Source: Bradyrhizobium sp. 186
Lineage (GTDB): Bacteria; Pseudomonadota; Alphaproteobacteria; Rhizobiales; Xanthobacteraceae
Direction: 5' to 3'
DNA: 64,000 nucleotides
Assembly: GCF_023101685.1 (NCBI RefSeq)
Contig: NZ_CP082164.1
Coordinates: forward strand, 3,906,001 to 3,970,000
Shown: piece by piece, positions 49,757-58,714 of the stretch
Numbering within the stretch: position 1 is the stretch's first letter
Layout: every line of letters begins with the position of its first letter
Translations under genes and position numbers: made by a program
The notes under the pieces: generated by a model
Database searches by the model: none
The model's input: only the letters and a program-made list of their open reading frames with translations
Told to the model about the DNA's origin: nothing

Positions 49757-49788
49757 GCGGCCATCCACCATCGCGGATGGATGGCCGC
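49757..49788 (+). terminator. intercistronic hairpin after polyol binding-protein gene
   Basis: GCGGCCATCC (49757-49766) pairs perfectly with GGATGGCCGC (49779-49788) over a 12-nt loop and is followed by CTTCTTCCCC. Placed between binding-protein and permease genes, as at 17692-17717. Confidence 0.65.
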
Positions 49789-49813
49789 CTTCTTCCCCAG
49801 CGGAGAAGCGTGG

Positions 49814-50686
49814 ATGGCAACCCGGCAGACGCAATTACTTGCACGGTCGCTTTTGACGCCGGCCGTCGGGCTGTTGTTCATCTGGATGATCGTCCCGCTG
49901 GCGCTGACGCTCTACTTCTCGACCCTGCATTACAGCCTGCTCGATCCCGGCTCCGAAGCGTTCGTCGGGCTGGAGAACTTCCGCTACTTCCTGACCGATC
50001 CCGCCTTCCTCGCCTCACTTCAGAACACGCTGGTGCTGGTCGGCTCGGTGCTGGCGCTGACCATCCTGCTCGGCATTCCCTTGGCGCTGCTGCTCGATCA
50101 ACCCGTGATCGGCCTCAACATCGTGCGGCTGATGGTGATCGCGCCGTTCTTCGTGATGCCGACAGTGAGCGCGCTGGTCTGGAAGAACCTGCTGATGCAT
50201 CCGGTCTCCGGGCTGTTCGCCTGGATCGCCTCGCTGTTCGGGCTGACGTCGATCGACTGGTTCAACGACGTGCCGCTCTTTGCGGTGATCCTGATTGTCG
50301 CGTGGCAATGGCTGCCGTTTGCGACGCTGATCCTGCTCACCGCGCTGCAATCACTCGACGAGGAGCAGAAGGAGGCCGCCGAGATGGACGGCGCCAGCGC
50401 GCTCTCGGCGTTCATCTACATCACACTGCCGCATCTCGCGCGTCCCATCACGGTGGTGATCCTGATCGAAACCATCTTTCTGCTCACGGTGTTCGCGGAA
50501 ATCTTCGTCACCACGGGCGGCGGACCAGGCCTTCAGACCACCAACATCGCGTTCCTGATCTATTCGCAGGCACTGATCCAGTTCGATGTCGGCAGCGCGT
50601 CCGCGGGCGGCCTCGTTGCGGTCGTGATCGCCAACATCGTCGCCTTCTTCCTCGTCCGCATCGTCGGCCGGAATCTGGAGGCATAG
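49814..50686 (+). CDS. polyol/sugar ABC transporter permease (SmoF-like)
   Basis: 290-residue MalF-type permease with six membrane segments. The EAA loop DEEQKEAAEMDGASALSAFIYITLPHLARPI contacts the ATPase. ATG at 49814 follows GGAGAAG and gives the normal N-terminus (MATRQTQLLARSLLTPAVGL); an in-frame ATG at 49781 falls inside the upstream hairpin. Pairs with the SmoG-like subunit. Confidence 0.9.
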   Translation: MATRQTQLLARSLLTPAVGLLFIWMIVPLALTLYFSTLHYSLLDPGSEAFVGLENFRYFLTDPAFLASLQNTLVLVGSVLALTILLGIPLALLLDQPVIGLNIVRLMVIAPFFVMPTVSALVWKNLLMHPVSGLFAWIASLFGLTSIDWFNDVPLFAVILIVAWQWLPFATLILLTALQSLDEEQKEAAEMDGASALSAFIYITLPHLARPITVVILIETIFLLTVFAEIFVTTGGGPGLQTTNIAFLIYSQALIQFDVGSASAGGLVAVVIANIVAFFLVRIVGRNLEA

Positions 50687-50689
50687 GTC

Positions 50690-51520
50690 ATGGCGCGGAT
50701 GGCAACGACGCGGCGGGTGGCGATATCGACGGCGGCGGCCTGGCTGGTTGGCTTCCTGATCTTCTTCCCGATCCTGTGGATGGTGCTGGCGAGCTTCAAG
50801 ACCGAGCTGGAAGCCTTTTCCATTCCGCCGTCCTTCCTGTTCTTCCACTGGACCACGGAAAACTATGCGACCGTGCAGGAGCGCAGCGACTATCTGCACC
50901 ATGCGCTGAACTCGATCATCATCGCCGGCGGCTCGACGCTCATTGCGCTCTTGATAGCCATTCCCGCGGCGTGGTCGATGGCGTTCTCGCCGACCAAGCG
51001 CACCAAGGACATTCTGCTCTGGATGCTCTCGACCAAGATGATGCCGCCGGTCGGCGTGCTCGTGCCGATCTACCTGATCTACAAGAGTTTCGGCCTGCTC
51101 GACTCCCGCATCGGCCTCGTCTTTATCCTCTGCCTCGGCAATCTGCCGATCGTGATCTGGATGCTCTTCACCTATTTCAAGGAGATCCCGCGCGACATCC
51201 TGGAAGCCGCGCGGATGGATGGCGCCACCATTGGCCGCGAGCTCGTCTACGTGCTGACTCCGATGGCGATCCCGGGCCTGGCGTCGACCATGCTGCTCAA
51301 TCTGATCCTGGCTTGGAACGAGGCGTTCTGGACGCTCAATCTGTCCACTTCGTCGGCCGCGCCGCTGACGGTGTTCATCGCCTCCTATTCAAGTCCCGAA
51401 GGACTGTTCTGGGCAAAGCTGTCGGCGGCCTCGACGTTGGCGATCGCGCCCATTCTCGTCCTCGGTTGGTTCAGCCAGAAGCAGCTCGTGCGCGGGCTCA
51501 CCTTCGGCGCAGTGAAGTAA
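50690..51520 (+). CDS. polyol/sugar ABC transporter permease (SmoG-like)
   Basis: 276-residue MalG-type permease. N-terminal helix WLVGFLIFFPILWMVLASFKTE. The EAA loop is PRDILEAARMDGATIGRELVYVLTPMAIPGL. The segment TKMMPPVGVLVPIYLIYKSFGLLDSRIGL is typical of MalG-like polyol permeases. Starts 3 bp after the SmoF-like stop and ends 15 bp before the ATPase gene. Confidence 0.9.
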   Translation: MARMATTRRVAISTAAAWLVGFLIFFPILWMVLASFKTELEAFSIPPSFLFFHWTTENYATVQERSDYLHHALNSIIIAGGSTLIALLIAIPAAWSMAFSPTKRTKDILLWMLSTKMMPPVGVLVPIYLIYKSFGLLDSRIGLVFILCLGNLPIVIWMLFTYFKEIPRDILEAARMDGATIGRELVYVLTPMAIPGLASTMLLNLILAWNEAFWTLNLSTSSAAPLTVFIASYSSPEGLFWAKLSAASTLAIAPILVLGWFSQKQLVRGLTFGAVK

Positions 51521-51535
51521 AGGGGCTGCCGGATC

Positions 51536-52543
51536 ATGGGTCAGATCACACTTCAGGACGTTCAAAAATCGTTCGGCCCCGTGCACATCATCAAGGGCGC
51601 CGATCTCGACATCGCGGACGGCTCCTTCGTGGTGTTCGTAGGCCCGTCCGGCTGCGGCAAGACCACGCTGCTGCGGCTGATCGCCGGGCTCGAGGATGTC
51701 AGCGGCGGCAAGATTCTGATCGACGGCAAGAACGTCGTCGATACGCCGCCCGCCAAGCGCGGGCTGTCGATGGTGTTCCAGTCCTACGCCCTCTATCCGC
51801 ATATGAGCGTGCGCGGCAATATCGGCTTCGGCCTGAAGATGGTGGGGCTTCCAAAGGACGAGATCAACCGCAAGGTCGAGGCCGCAGCTGCGACGCTGAA
51901 CCTCACGCCCTATCTCGATCGCAAGCCGCGCGAGCTCTCCGGCGGCCAGCGCCAGCGCGTCGCGATCGGGCGTGCCATCGTCCGCGAGCCCAAGGCGTTC
52001 CTGTTCGACGAGCCGTTGTCGAACCTCGACGCGGCCTTGCGCGTGCAGATGCGGATCGAAGTGACGCGGCTCCAGAAGCAGCTTGGCACCACCGCGATCT
52101 ACGTCACCCACGACCAAGTCGAAGCCATGACCATGGCCGACAAGATCGTCGTGCTCAACGGCGGCAAGATCGAGCAATATGGCTCACCTTTGGACCTCTA
52201 CGAGAAGCCCGCCAATCTCTTCGTCGCCGGCTTCATCGGCTCGCCCAAAATGAATCTCGTCGCCGGCGAGCCCGCCAAGCAGCAAGGCGCGACCACCATG
52301 GGCGTGCGGCCGGAGCACCTCAAGATCGAGCGCGACGGCGCTGGCGGTTGGCAAGGAACGATCGCGGTCGCCGAACATCTCGGCAGCGACACCTTTCTCT
52401 ACGTCGATGCCGGCCCGCTCGGCATGCTGACGGCGCGCTACATCGGCGAATTGAGCCTGCATGCCGGCGATCGCGTGTCGCTGGTGCCGGACCCCGCGCG
52501 TATCCATCGCTTCGACCAGAGCGGCAACGCCATTCGGGGCTGA
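51536..52543 (+). CDS. polyol/sugar ABC transporter ATP-binding protein (SmoK/UgpC-like)
   Basis: 335 residues. Walker [19 protein letters not shown]-loop [14 protein letters not shown], signature [16 protein letters not shown], Walker [17 protein letters not shown], switch [17 protein letters not shown]. The C-terminal ~100 residues form the TOBE/OB regulatory region ([16 protein letters not shown]). As a MalK-type subunit it energises the SmoF/G-like permeases. Confidence 0.92.
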   Translation: MGQITLQDVQKSFGPVHIIKGADLDIADGSFVVFVGPSGCGKTTLLRLIAGLEDVSGGKILIDGKNVVDTPPAKRGLSMVFQSYALYPHMSVRGNIGFGLKMVGLPKDEINRKVEAAAATLNLTPYLDRKPRELSGGQRQRVAIGRAIVREPKAFLFDEPLSNLDAALRVQMRIEVTRLQKQLGTTAIYVTHDQVEAMTMADKIVVLNGGKIEQYGSPLDLYEKPANLFVAGFIGSPKMNLVAGEPAKQQGATTMGVRPEHLKIERDGAGGWQGTIAVAEHLGSDTFLYVDAGPLGMLTARYIGELSLHAGDRVSLVPDPARIHRFDQSGNAIRG

Positions 52544-52574
52544 CAAGAAACGGCAAGAAACGGCAAAGAAACGG
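52544..52574 (+). repeat. short tandem repeat in the leader of the SDR gene
   Basis: CAAGAAACGG (52544-52553), CAAGAAACGG (52554-52563) and CAAAGAAACGG (52564-52574) are three adjacent copies directly after the ATPase stop and just before the SDR start at 52585. The last copy overlaps the probable ribosome-binding region (CGGAAAG). Confidence 0.8.
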
Positions 52575-52584
52575 AAAGACCAAC

Positions 52585-53358
52585 ATGTACCTGGAAAAAT
52601 TCAAGCTGAACGGCAAGACCGCGTTCATCACCGGCGGCGGGCAGGGCATTGGCCTGGCCTGCGCCGAGGCGCTCGTAGAAGCCGGCGCCAGGGTCATCAT
52701 CGGCGACCGGGACAGCAAGGTCGCCGACAGCGCGAAAGCCAGCCTGAAGGCGAAGGGCTACGACGCCGAGACCGCGATCATGGACGTCACCGACACCAAG
52801 CGCGTGGCGGAGGTCGCGAGCGACCTCGTCGCCCGCCACGGCAAGGTCGATATCCTCGTCAACAATGCCGGCATTGCGCGCAGCGAGACGCCGGCCGAGA
52901 CCGTGACCGACGAGCACTGGCTCAATGTCATCGACGTCAATCTCAACGGCACCTTCTGGTGCTGCCGCGAATTCGGCAAGCACATGCTGAAGGCCAAGAG
53001 CGGTGCCATCGTCAATGTCGGCTCGATGTCCGGCTTCATCGTCAACAAGCCGCAGGAGCAGAGCTTCTACAACGCCTCCAAGGCCGGGGTCCACCATCTC
53101 ACCAAGTCGCTCGCCGCCGAGTGGGGCGCGCGCGGCGTCCGGGTCAACGCGGTGGCGCCGACCTATATCGAGACGCCCCTCAACGCCTTCGTCAAGAGCA
53201 ACCCGAGGATGTACGACGCCTGGATCGGTGGAACCCCGATGGCGCGGATGGGGCGGGTGGACGAGATCGCCTCCGTCGTGCTGTTCCTTAGCTCCGAGGC
53301 CGCGAGCCTGATGACCGGCAGCATCGTGCTGGTGGATGGCGGCTACACTTGCTGGTAG
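52585..53358 (+). CDS. SDR-family polyol dehydrogenase
   Basis: 257-residue classical short-chain dehydrogenase. NAD motif TAFITGGGQGIGLACAEAL (TGxxxGIG), NNAGIA, catalytic Ser in VNVGSMSG and the Tyr/Lys pair in SFYNASKAGVHHL. It ends in VLVDGGYTCW. Position in the operon suggests oxidation of an imported polyol (sorbitol, arabitol or ribitol) to a ketose. Start at ATG 52585, after a tandem repeat that probably provides the ribosome-binding site. Confidence 0.87.
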   Translation: MYLEKFKLNGKTAFITGGGQGIGLACAEALVEAGARVIIGDRDSKVADSAKASLKAKGYDAETAIMDVTDTKRVAEVASDLVARHGKVDILVNNAGIARSETPAETVTDEHWLNVIDVNLNGTFWCCREFGKHMLKAKSGAIVNVGSMSGFIVNKPQEQSFYNASKAGVHHLTKSLAAEWGARGVRVNAVAPTYIETPLNAFVKSNPRMYDAWIGGTPMARMGRVDEIASVVLFLSSEAASLMTGSIVLVDGGYTCW

Positions 53359-53396
53359 GCTTGCGTCAAAATTGACGAGAGCGACCGGGAGCGACA

Positions 53397-55043
53397 ATGC
53401 CGCGAGCGTATATCGGCGTCGACGTGGGGACCACGAGCACGCGGGCAGGGGTCTTCGACGAGGCAGGCACCCTGCTTGCAACCGCCCGGTATCCGATCAG
53501 GATCTGGCACGAGGCGGGGGATATCGTCGAGCAGTCCTCCCAAAACATCTGGGATGCCTCTGCGAGATCGGTGCGGGCGGCGATGGCGGAAGCCGGCATT
53601 GCGCCCGACAGCGTCGGCGGCATCGGTTTTGACGCCACCTGTTCCCTCGTGGTGCTCGATCCCCAGGGCGAGCCAGTCACCGTCAGCGGATCCGGCGACA
53701 AGCAGCGCAACGTGATCGTCTGGATGGATCATCGCGCCACGGCCGAGGCGCGGCTGATCAACGAGACCGAGGATGCGGTGCTGCGCTATGTCGGCGGCTC
53801 GATCTCGCCCGAGATGGAGATGCCGAAGCTGTTGTGGCTGAAGCGGCACATGCGAGCGAGTTTCGATGCTGCCGGCCACTTCTTCGACCTGGCAGACTAC
53901 CTGACCTGGCGCGCGACCGGATCGCTGCAACGCTCAACTTGCACCGTCACCTGCAAATGGAACTATCTCGCCCATGACGGCGGCGGCTGGAGCGCGCAAT
54001 TCTTCCGGCGCATTGGCTTGTCGGACTTCGTCGCGGAAAAATACGCCCGCATCGGCACCGAGATCGTCGCGCCCGGCACGCGGCTCGGCGCAGGTCTCAC
54101 CCGTGCGGCGGCGGTCGACCTCGGCCTGTCACCGGGCACGCCGGTCGGCGCGTCGTTGATTGATGCCCATGCCGGCGGCATCGGCGCGATCGGTGGCCGC
54201 GACGGATCGGGCGGCGCGACTGACGTTTGCGATCGCCTTGCCTACATCATGGGAACGTCGGCCTGCATCATGGCGACGACGAGAGAGCCGTGCTTCGTGC
54301 CCGGCGTGTGGGGCCCTTATTACTCCGGCATGGTACCAAATTTCTGGCTCAACGAGGGTGGGCAGTCCGCCGCGGGCGCGGCGATCGATCATCTCCTCAA
54401 GTCGCATCCAGGCCATGCTGAGGCGAGCGCGGCGGCGCGCGCGGAAGGGCTCGACATTATCGAGTTCCTCGAACGGCGCATCATCGCGCATGCCGGTGAT
54501 GCCAGTCGTGCCGCGCTGCTGGCCCGCGACGTCCATGTCCTCCCCGAATTCATCGGCAATCGTTCGCCATACGCCGATCCCGACACGCGCGCGGTGATCG
54601 CCGGCCTCGATCTCGACACCGACATCGGCGCGATGGAACGGCTGTTCATCGCCGGCCTCTGCGGGCTCGCCTATGGGCTCGCCGAGGTGATCGAGGCCTT
54701 TGCCGCGCATGGCGTTCATTCCAGCATCATGATCATGGGCGGCGGCGCGAGCCGCAGCCCGCTGGTGCGACAGATCATGGCGGATACCACCGGTCTCACC
54801 GTCGCGCTGCCGCAGACCAAGGAGCCGGTGCTGTTGGGCGCCGCGATGCTCGGCGCGGTGGCCGGTGGCGCCTATGCCTCGATCGGGGAGACCATGGCAA
54901 AGATGTCGGCGCTGGGACGCCTGAGCGAGCCGACCGCGCCCGACATGGCCGCCTTTCACGACCGCAAGCGCGACGTCTACAAGCTGCTGCGCGAGGTCGA
55001 TCGCGGCAGCCGCGCGGCGATGCGCGAAATCGCGAGAGGCTGA
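53397..55043 (+). CDS. FGGY-family carbohydrate kinase (D-ribulokinase-like)
   Basis: 548 residues. N-terminal phosphate-binding motif YIGVDVGTTSTRAGVFD; GIGFDATCSLVVLDPQG and VIVWMDHRATAEA are characteristic of the ribulokinase-like FGGY subgroup. The second-domain ATP motif is IMIMGGGASRSPLVRQIMAD, and KEPVLLGAAMLGAVAGG is near the C-terminus. It would phosphorylate the ketopentose formed by the SDR (for example ribulose) using ATP. It is 38 bp after the SDR gene and 5 bp before the PfkB gene. Confidence 0.87.
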   Translation: MPRAYIGVDVGTTSTRAGVFDEAGTLLATARYPIRIWHEAGDIVEQSSQNIWDASARSVRAAMAEAGIAPDSVGGIGFDATCSLVVLDPQGEPVTVSGSGDKQRNVIVWMDHRATAEARLINETEDAVLRYVGGSISPEMEMPKLLWLKRHMRASFDAAGHFFDLADYLTWRATGSLQRSTCTVTCKWNYLAHDGGGWSAQFFRRIGLSDFVAEKYARIGTEIVAPGTRLGAGLTRAAAVDLGLSPGTPVGASLIDAHAGGIGAIGGRDGSGGATDVCDRLAYIMGTSACIMATTREPCFVPGVWGPYYSGMVPNFWLNEGGQSAAGAAIDHLLKSHPGHAEASAAARAEGLDIIEFLERRIIAHAGDASRAALLARDVHVLPEFIGNRSPYADPDTRAVIAGLDLDTDIGAMERLFIAGLCGLAYGLAEVIEAFAAHGVHSSIMIMGGGASRSPLVRQIMADTTGLTVALPQTKEPVLLGAAMLGAVAGGAYASIGETMAKMSALGRLSEPTAPDMAAFHDRKRDVYKLLREVDRGSRAAMREIARG

Positions 55044-55048
55044 AACCG

Positions 55049-55984
55049 ATGCTGATTGCCTGCGGCGATGCGCTGATCGATTTCGTGCCGACGCGAACGG
55101 CCGATGGTCGTGAAGCGGTGATGCCGGCCGTTGGCGGCTCCTGCCTCAACGTCGCGATCGGCCTGGCGCGCCTCGGCGCAGCGACGGGCTTCGTCGGCGG
55201 CATCTCGACCGACATGTTCGGACGGATGATCGCCGACCACGCCGCCGCCTCGCATGTCGAGCTTGGTCTCGCCACCCGCAGCGACCACCAGACCACGCTC
55301 GCCTTCGTGCGCATCGTCGCGGGCGAGTCGAGCTATGCCTTTTATGATGCCGAGACCGCGACGCGGAACTGGACTTACCGGCGCGGGTCCATTCCGTTCG
55401 CGACGGTCGAAGCGATCCATGTCGGCTCGACCACGCTGGTCAACGACCAGGGCGCGGTGGAAACCAAAGCCCTGATCACGGATGCGCGGGCATCCTCGAC
55501 GATCTCCTTTGATCCGAACTGCCGGCCCAATCTGGTCAAGGACAAGCCGGCCTATCTTGCGCGCATCGCCGAGTTCGCAGGCGGCGCCGACCTGATCAAG
55601 ATGTCCGATGTCGACTTCGCCTATCTCCATGGTGACGAGCCCTATGAACAACGGGCAAACGCGCTGCTGGGGCAGGGGACGAGCCTCGTCGTCATCACCC
55701 GTGGCAACAACGGTGCCATCGCATGGCATGCGCACGCAGGGCAGGTCGAAGTCGTAGCGCCGGAGGTCGAGGTCGCCGACACCATCGGCGCCGGCGACAG
55801 TTTTCAGGCGGCGCTGCTGTTCGCCCTGCACAAGCAGGGACGCCTCGTCCGAGACCAACTGAAGGACATCAGCGCTGAGGAGCTCCGCCGCGCGTTGTCG
55901 TTCGCGGCCAATTGTGCCGGGCTTACCTGCACCCGCCCGGGCGCCGATCCGCCCTGGAGTCACGAGATCAATTGGAGCTGGTAG
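55049..55984 (+). CDS. PfkB-family carbohydrate kinase (fructokinase-like)
   Basis: 311 residues. N-terminal GDALIDFVP and VGGSCLNVAIGLARLG (sugar-binding GG). The C-terminal PfkB signature 2 with catalytic Asp is VADTIGAGDSFQAALLFAL. Similar to fructokinases, which would handle fructose from sorbitol or mannitol. Together with the FGGY kinase it suggests the operon processes both hexitols and pentitols. Last gene of the operon, convergent with the LysR gene (12-bp gap). Confidence 0.87.
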   Translation: MLIACGDALIDFVPTRTADGREAVMPAVGGSCLNVAIGLARLGAATGFVGGISTDMFGRMIADHAAASHVELGLATRSDHQTTLAFVRIVAGESSYAFYDAETATRNWTYRRGSIPFATVEAIHVGSTTLVNDQGAVETKALITDARASSTISFDPNCRPNLVKDKPAYLARIAEFAGGADLIKMSDVDFAYLHGDEPYEQRANALLGQGTSLVVITRGNNGAIAWHAHAGQVEVVAPEVEVADTIGAGDSFQAALLFALHKQGRLVRDQLKDISAEELRRALSFAANCAGLTCTRPGADPPWSHEINWSW

Positions 55985-55996
55985 CTCCGCATCGCA

Positions 55997-56884
55997 TCAC
56001 AGCCGCGCCACGACTTTCTCGGCGCATTTGAGGAAGGTGCGGATCAGCGGGCTCTGGGAATCGCGCCGCCAGCACACCGCGATGTCGATGGAGTCGGCGG
56101 CGTCGCGCAGCGGCCTGAACACGATGCCGCGCGGCGCGCCGAGCTTGGCGCAGGCCGGCAGGATTGCGAGACCTTCACCGGCGAGAACGAGGCTCATCGC
56201 CGAATGCACCGTCTCCACCCGGCTCGCGATCGGCATCACGATTTGATGCCGCCGCAGCAGGGCCGCGACGGCGGAGGAGGCGGGGTCTTCGTCAGGCCAA
56301 GGCAGCGCAATCAGGGGACGGCCCTGCAATCGGGCCATGGGCACTGAGGTCAGGCGGGCGAGCGGCGAGCGGATCGGCATCGCCAGCATGAAAGGTTGCG
56401 CACCGATCCGCGCCACCTGGATCTCGGGATGATGGATCGCCGGCATGCACAGGGCAACCGTGACGCTGCGGTCGAGCAGCCGCGCCTCGCGCGTCGATGC
56501 GCTGAGCTCGGCGAAGTCGAGGTCGACACCGGGAACGGACCGGCGCAATTCGGGGATCAGCCGCGGCAGCACCGCGTTCGCCAGCACGAACATGTAGCCG
56601 ACCGACAGCCGGCCGCGCCGCCCCGAGGCAACTGCGCGCGCGGCTTCGGCGCCGTCGGCCGCAAGCGCGAGCGCCTCGCTGGCGCGCGCCAGCAGCGCCT
56701 GGCCCGCCTCGGTCAGATCCATGCCGCGCGTGCCGCGGCGGAACAGCGGCGTGCCGATCTCGGCCTCGAGCTTGCGGATCTGGACCGAGAGGGGAGGCTG
56801 CGCCATCCGCAGCCGCTCGGCGGCCTTGCCGACGCTGCGCGCCTCGGCCACAGCGACGAAGTAGCGAAGCCGGCGAAGATCCAT
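55997..56884 (-). CDS. LysR-family transcriptional regulator
   Basis: 295 residues from MDLRRLRYFVAVAEARSVGKAAERLRMAQPPLSVQIRKLE, the LysR HTH, followed by the effector-binding domain (VGYMFVLANAVLPRLIPELRR). A longer start at 56917 adds 11 residues. It is divergent from the amidase gene, the usual layout for a LysR regulator and its target. Repeated TGTCAATG motifs in the intergenic region are possible binding sites. Confidence 0.88.
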   Translation of the reverse strand: MDLRRLRYFVAVAEARSVGKAAERLRMAQPPLSVQIRKLEAEIGTPLFRRGTRGMDLTEAGQALLARASEALALAADGAEAARAVASGRRGRLSVGYMFVLANAVLPRLIPELRRSVPGVDLDFAELSASTREARLLDRSVTVALCMPAIHHPEIQVARIGAQPFMLAMPIRSPLARLTSVPMARLQGRPLIALPWPDEDPASSAVAALLRRHQIVMPIASRVETVHSAMSLVLAGEGLAILPACAKLGAPRGIVFRPLRDAADSIDIAVCWRRDSQSPLIRTFLKCAEKVVARL

Positions 56885-56946
56885 AGGCATACCGAAAATG
56901 TATGGGTTGATCATCAAAATCGTATTGGACGGCGAGTTAACAAAAC

Positions 56947-56977
56947 TGTCATTCTGGCTGTCAATGCCATGTCAATG
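56947..56977. promoter_or_regulatory. phased TGTCAATG-like repeats in the LysR-amidase intergenic region
   Basis: TGTCATTC (56947-56954), TGTCAATG (56959-56966) and TGTCAATG (56970-56977) occur at 11-12-bp spacing, about one helical turn, between the divergent genes. Candidate regulator contact sites, though LysR sites are usually dyads. Confidence 0.35.
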
Positions 56978-57018
56978 TCTTGGGCCAACGGCGGCCGGCT
57001 TCGGAGCGTGATTTGACG

Positions 57019-58440
57019 ATGAACGGCGATCCCTGCCTGCTGTCCGCAACCGAACTGCGCGGCCTCATTGCCGAAAAACGGATATCTCCGGTCGAAATTG
57101 TCAGCGCCGTGCTCGCCCGCGCCGAGGCGCTCCAGGGCGAATTGAACTGCTTCATCACGCTCTGTGGCGACGAGGCGATGGCGCAGGCGCGCGAGGCCGA
57201 GCGCAAGGTGATGGCGGGCGAGCCGCTCGGCCTGCTGCACGGCATCCCTGTCACCGTCAAGGACATCGTCAACACCAGGGGCGTGAAGACCACCTTCGGC
57301 GCCGTTCCCTACAAGGACAATGTGCCGGCCGAGGATGCCGTCGCGGTCGCAAAGCTGCGCGCGGAAGGCGCGATTCTGATCGGCAAGACCACCACACCCG
57401 AATTCGGCAGCAAGTGCCTGACCGACTCGCCGCTGTTCGGCCGCACCCGCAACGCGTGGAGCGCGGAGCGCTCGTCGGGCGGCTCCAGCGGCGGCGCGGC
57501 GGTGGCTGTTGCGAGCGGCATCGCGCCGCTCGCGATCGCGACCGATGGCGGCGGCTCGACGCGCATTCCCGCCGCCTGCAACGGCGTGGTCGGGCTGAAG
57601 CAGAGCAACGGCGTCATCGCGCACAGCCAGGCGCTGGATGCTTTCGGCAACCAGACCTATGTCACGCCGATGACGCGCGATGTCGCCGATACCGCGCTGA
57701 TGATGCAGGCGATGGCCGGCGAAGACGCCTGCGATCCCTGGTCGATCGGCGTTCCCGTGCCCGATTTCATCGGCACCGCCATCCCGCGCGGCGATCTGCG
57801 CGGGCAGAAAATCCTGTTCTGTGCCTCGCCGCCCGGGCGCCCGGCGTCCTCAGATGTCGCCACCGCCTTCAAGGCAAGCCTCGATCGGCTGGCCAGTCTC
57901 GGCGCCGAGCTCGCGGAATTCTCCGGCGAGGGTTTTGACGTCGAGCCGATCTGGCGCGCCATCAACCACACGGTCTGGCGCACCCGCTTTGCCAAGCTCG
58001 CAGCCGAGCACAAGGACGACCTGAGCGAGGCGTTCTTCAAGCAGCTGGCGCTCGCGACCAACGTCAGCGGCGTTGCCTATCAGGAGGCGATGTTCGCGCG
58101 CACCGCGCTGTTCCACCGTGTGCAATCCCTGCTTGCGCGCGGGCATCTTCTGGCGATGCCGACCATCACCCGTACCGCGCTGCCGATCGAGCAGGACCTG
58201 TTCGGCACCATCGAGATCGACGGCAAGCACTTTGACAGCGTCCGGCCGCACTGGTTCCCCTGGACCATGCCGTTCAACATGACCGGGCATCCTGCCGTCA
58301 GCCTGCCCTGCGGCTTCGGTCGCGACGGCCTGCCGATCGGGCTTCAGCTCGTCGGCCGCTTCCGCGCCGATGCCGACCTGCTGCGCGTGAGCGCGCTGTT
58401 CGAGGCCTCGCACGACCTTCTGTCCCGCCGGCCTGCTTGA
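57019..58440 (+). CDS. amidase signature-family hydrolase
   Basis: 473 residues. The Ser-cisSer-Lys triad is visible: Lys in HGIPVTVKDIVNTRG (near residue 80), and the Gly/Ser-rich signature ERSSGGSSGGAAVAVASG followed by TDGGGSTRIPAACNG with the cis-Ser and nucleophilic Ser. It hydrolyses an amide to acid and ammonia; it could be GatA-like in fold, but no gatB/C is adjacent. The ATG at 57019 was preferred over 56980. Upstream of a dipeptide-type importer, so it may act on an imported amide or peptide-like compound. Confidence 0.9.
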   Translation: MNGDPCLLSATELRGLIAEKRISPVEIVSAVLARAEALQGELNCFITLCGDEAMAQAREAERKVMAGEPLGLLHGIPVTVKDIVNTRGVKTTFGAVPYKDNVPAEDAVAVAKLRAEGAILIGKTTTPEFGSKCLTDSPLFGRTRNAWSAERSSGGSSGGAAVAVASGIAPLAIATDGGGSTRIPAACNGVVGLKQSNGVIAHSQALDAFGNQTYVTPMTRDVADTALMMQAMAGEDACDPWSIGVPVPDFIGTAIPRGDLRGQKILFCASPPGRPASSDVATAFKASLDRLASLGAELAEFSGEGFDVEPIWRAINHTVWRTRFAKLAAEHKDDLSEAFFKQLALATNVSGVAYQEAMFARTALFHRVQSLLARGHLLAMPTITRTALPIEQDLFGTIEIDGKHFDSVRPHWFPWTMPFNMTGHPAVSLPCGFGRDGLPIGLQLVGRFRADADLLRVSALFEASHDLLSRRPA

Positions 58441-58521
58441 GGAGATGCGCATGCGGCAAGGGGCTTGCGTCCGGCGCCCGGACATGTTGATCGTGCCACG
58501 GATGAGCCCCGAAACCGAGCG

Positions 58522-58540
58522 CGCATGAGCGTATTTGTCC
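58522..58540 (+). repeat. 19-bp direct repeat, left copy
   Basis: CGCATGAGCGTATTTGTCC, identical to 58715-58733, where it forms the start of the permease gene. It contains an ATG and the first four codons of that gene, now cut off by the inserted repeat element. Confidence 0.9.
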
Positions 58541-58572
58541 CAATGCGGCATGGCGCCCGCAATCCCCTCGGT

Positions 58573-58700
58573 GTCGTCCTGGCGAAAGCCAGGACCCATA
58601 CCGCGGAATTTATCGGTGACGGGCGGTGCCAGTACCGAACGACCAGTCTTCGCCAAACCGCTCCCTGGGGCTATGGGTTCTGGCCTTCGCCAGGACGACG
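58573..58700. repeat. intergenic inverted repeat, family 3
   Basis: Left arm TCGTCCTGGCGAAAGCCAGG (58574 on) and right arm GGTTCTGGCCTTCGCCAGGA (58676 on) are near-complementary, with about 75 bp between. A one-armed relative is at 27294-27327. It lies in the 277-bp amidase-permease gap between the two 19-bp direct repeats. Confidence 0.75.
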
Positions 58701-58714
58701 TCGGAGCTCGTGAT

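Noticed and set aside
58525..58713. Short coding frame starting at the left 19-bp repeat (ATG 58525)
   Set aside because: It is read through the inserted repeat element in a different frame from the permease gene and has no domain. It is better seen as the severed original start region.
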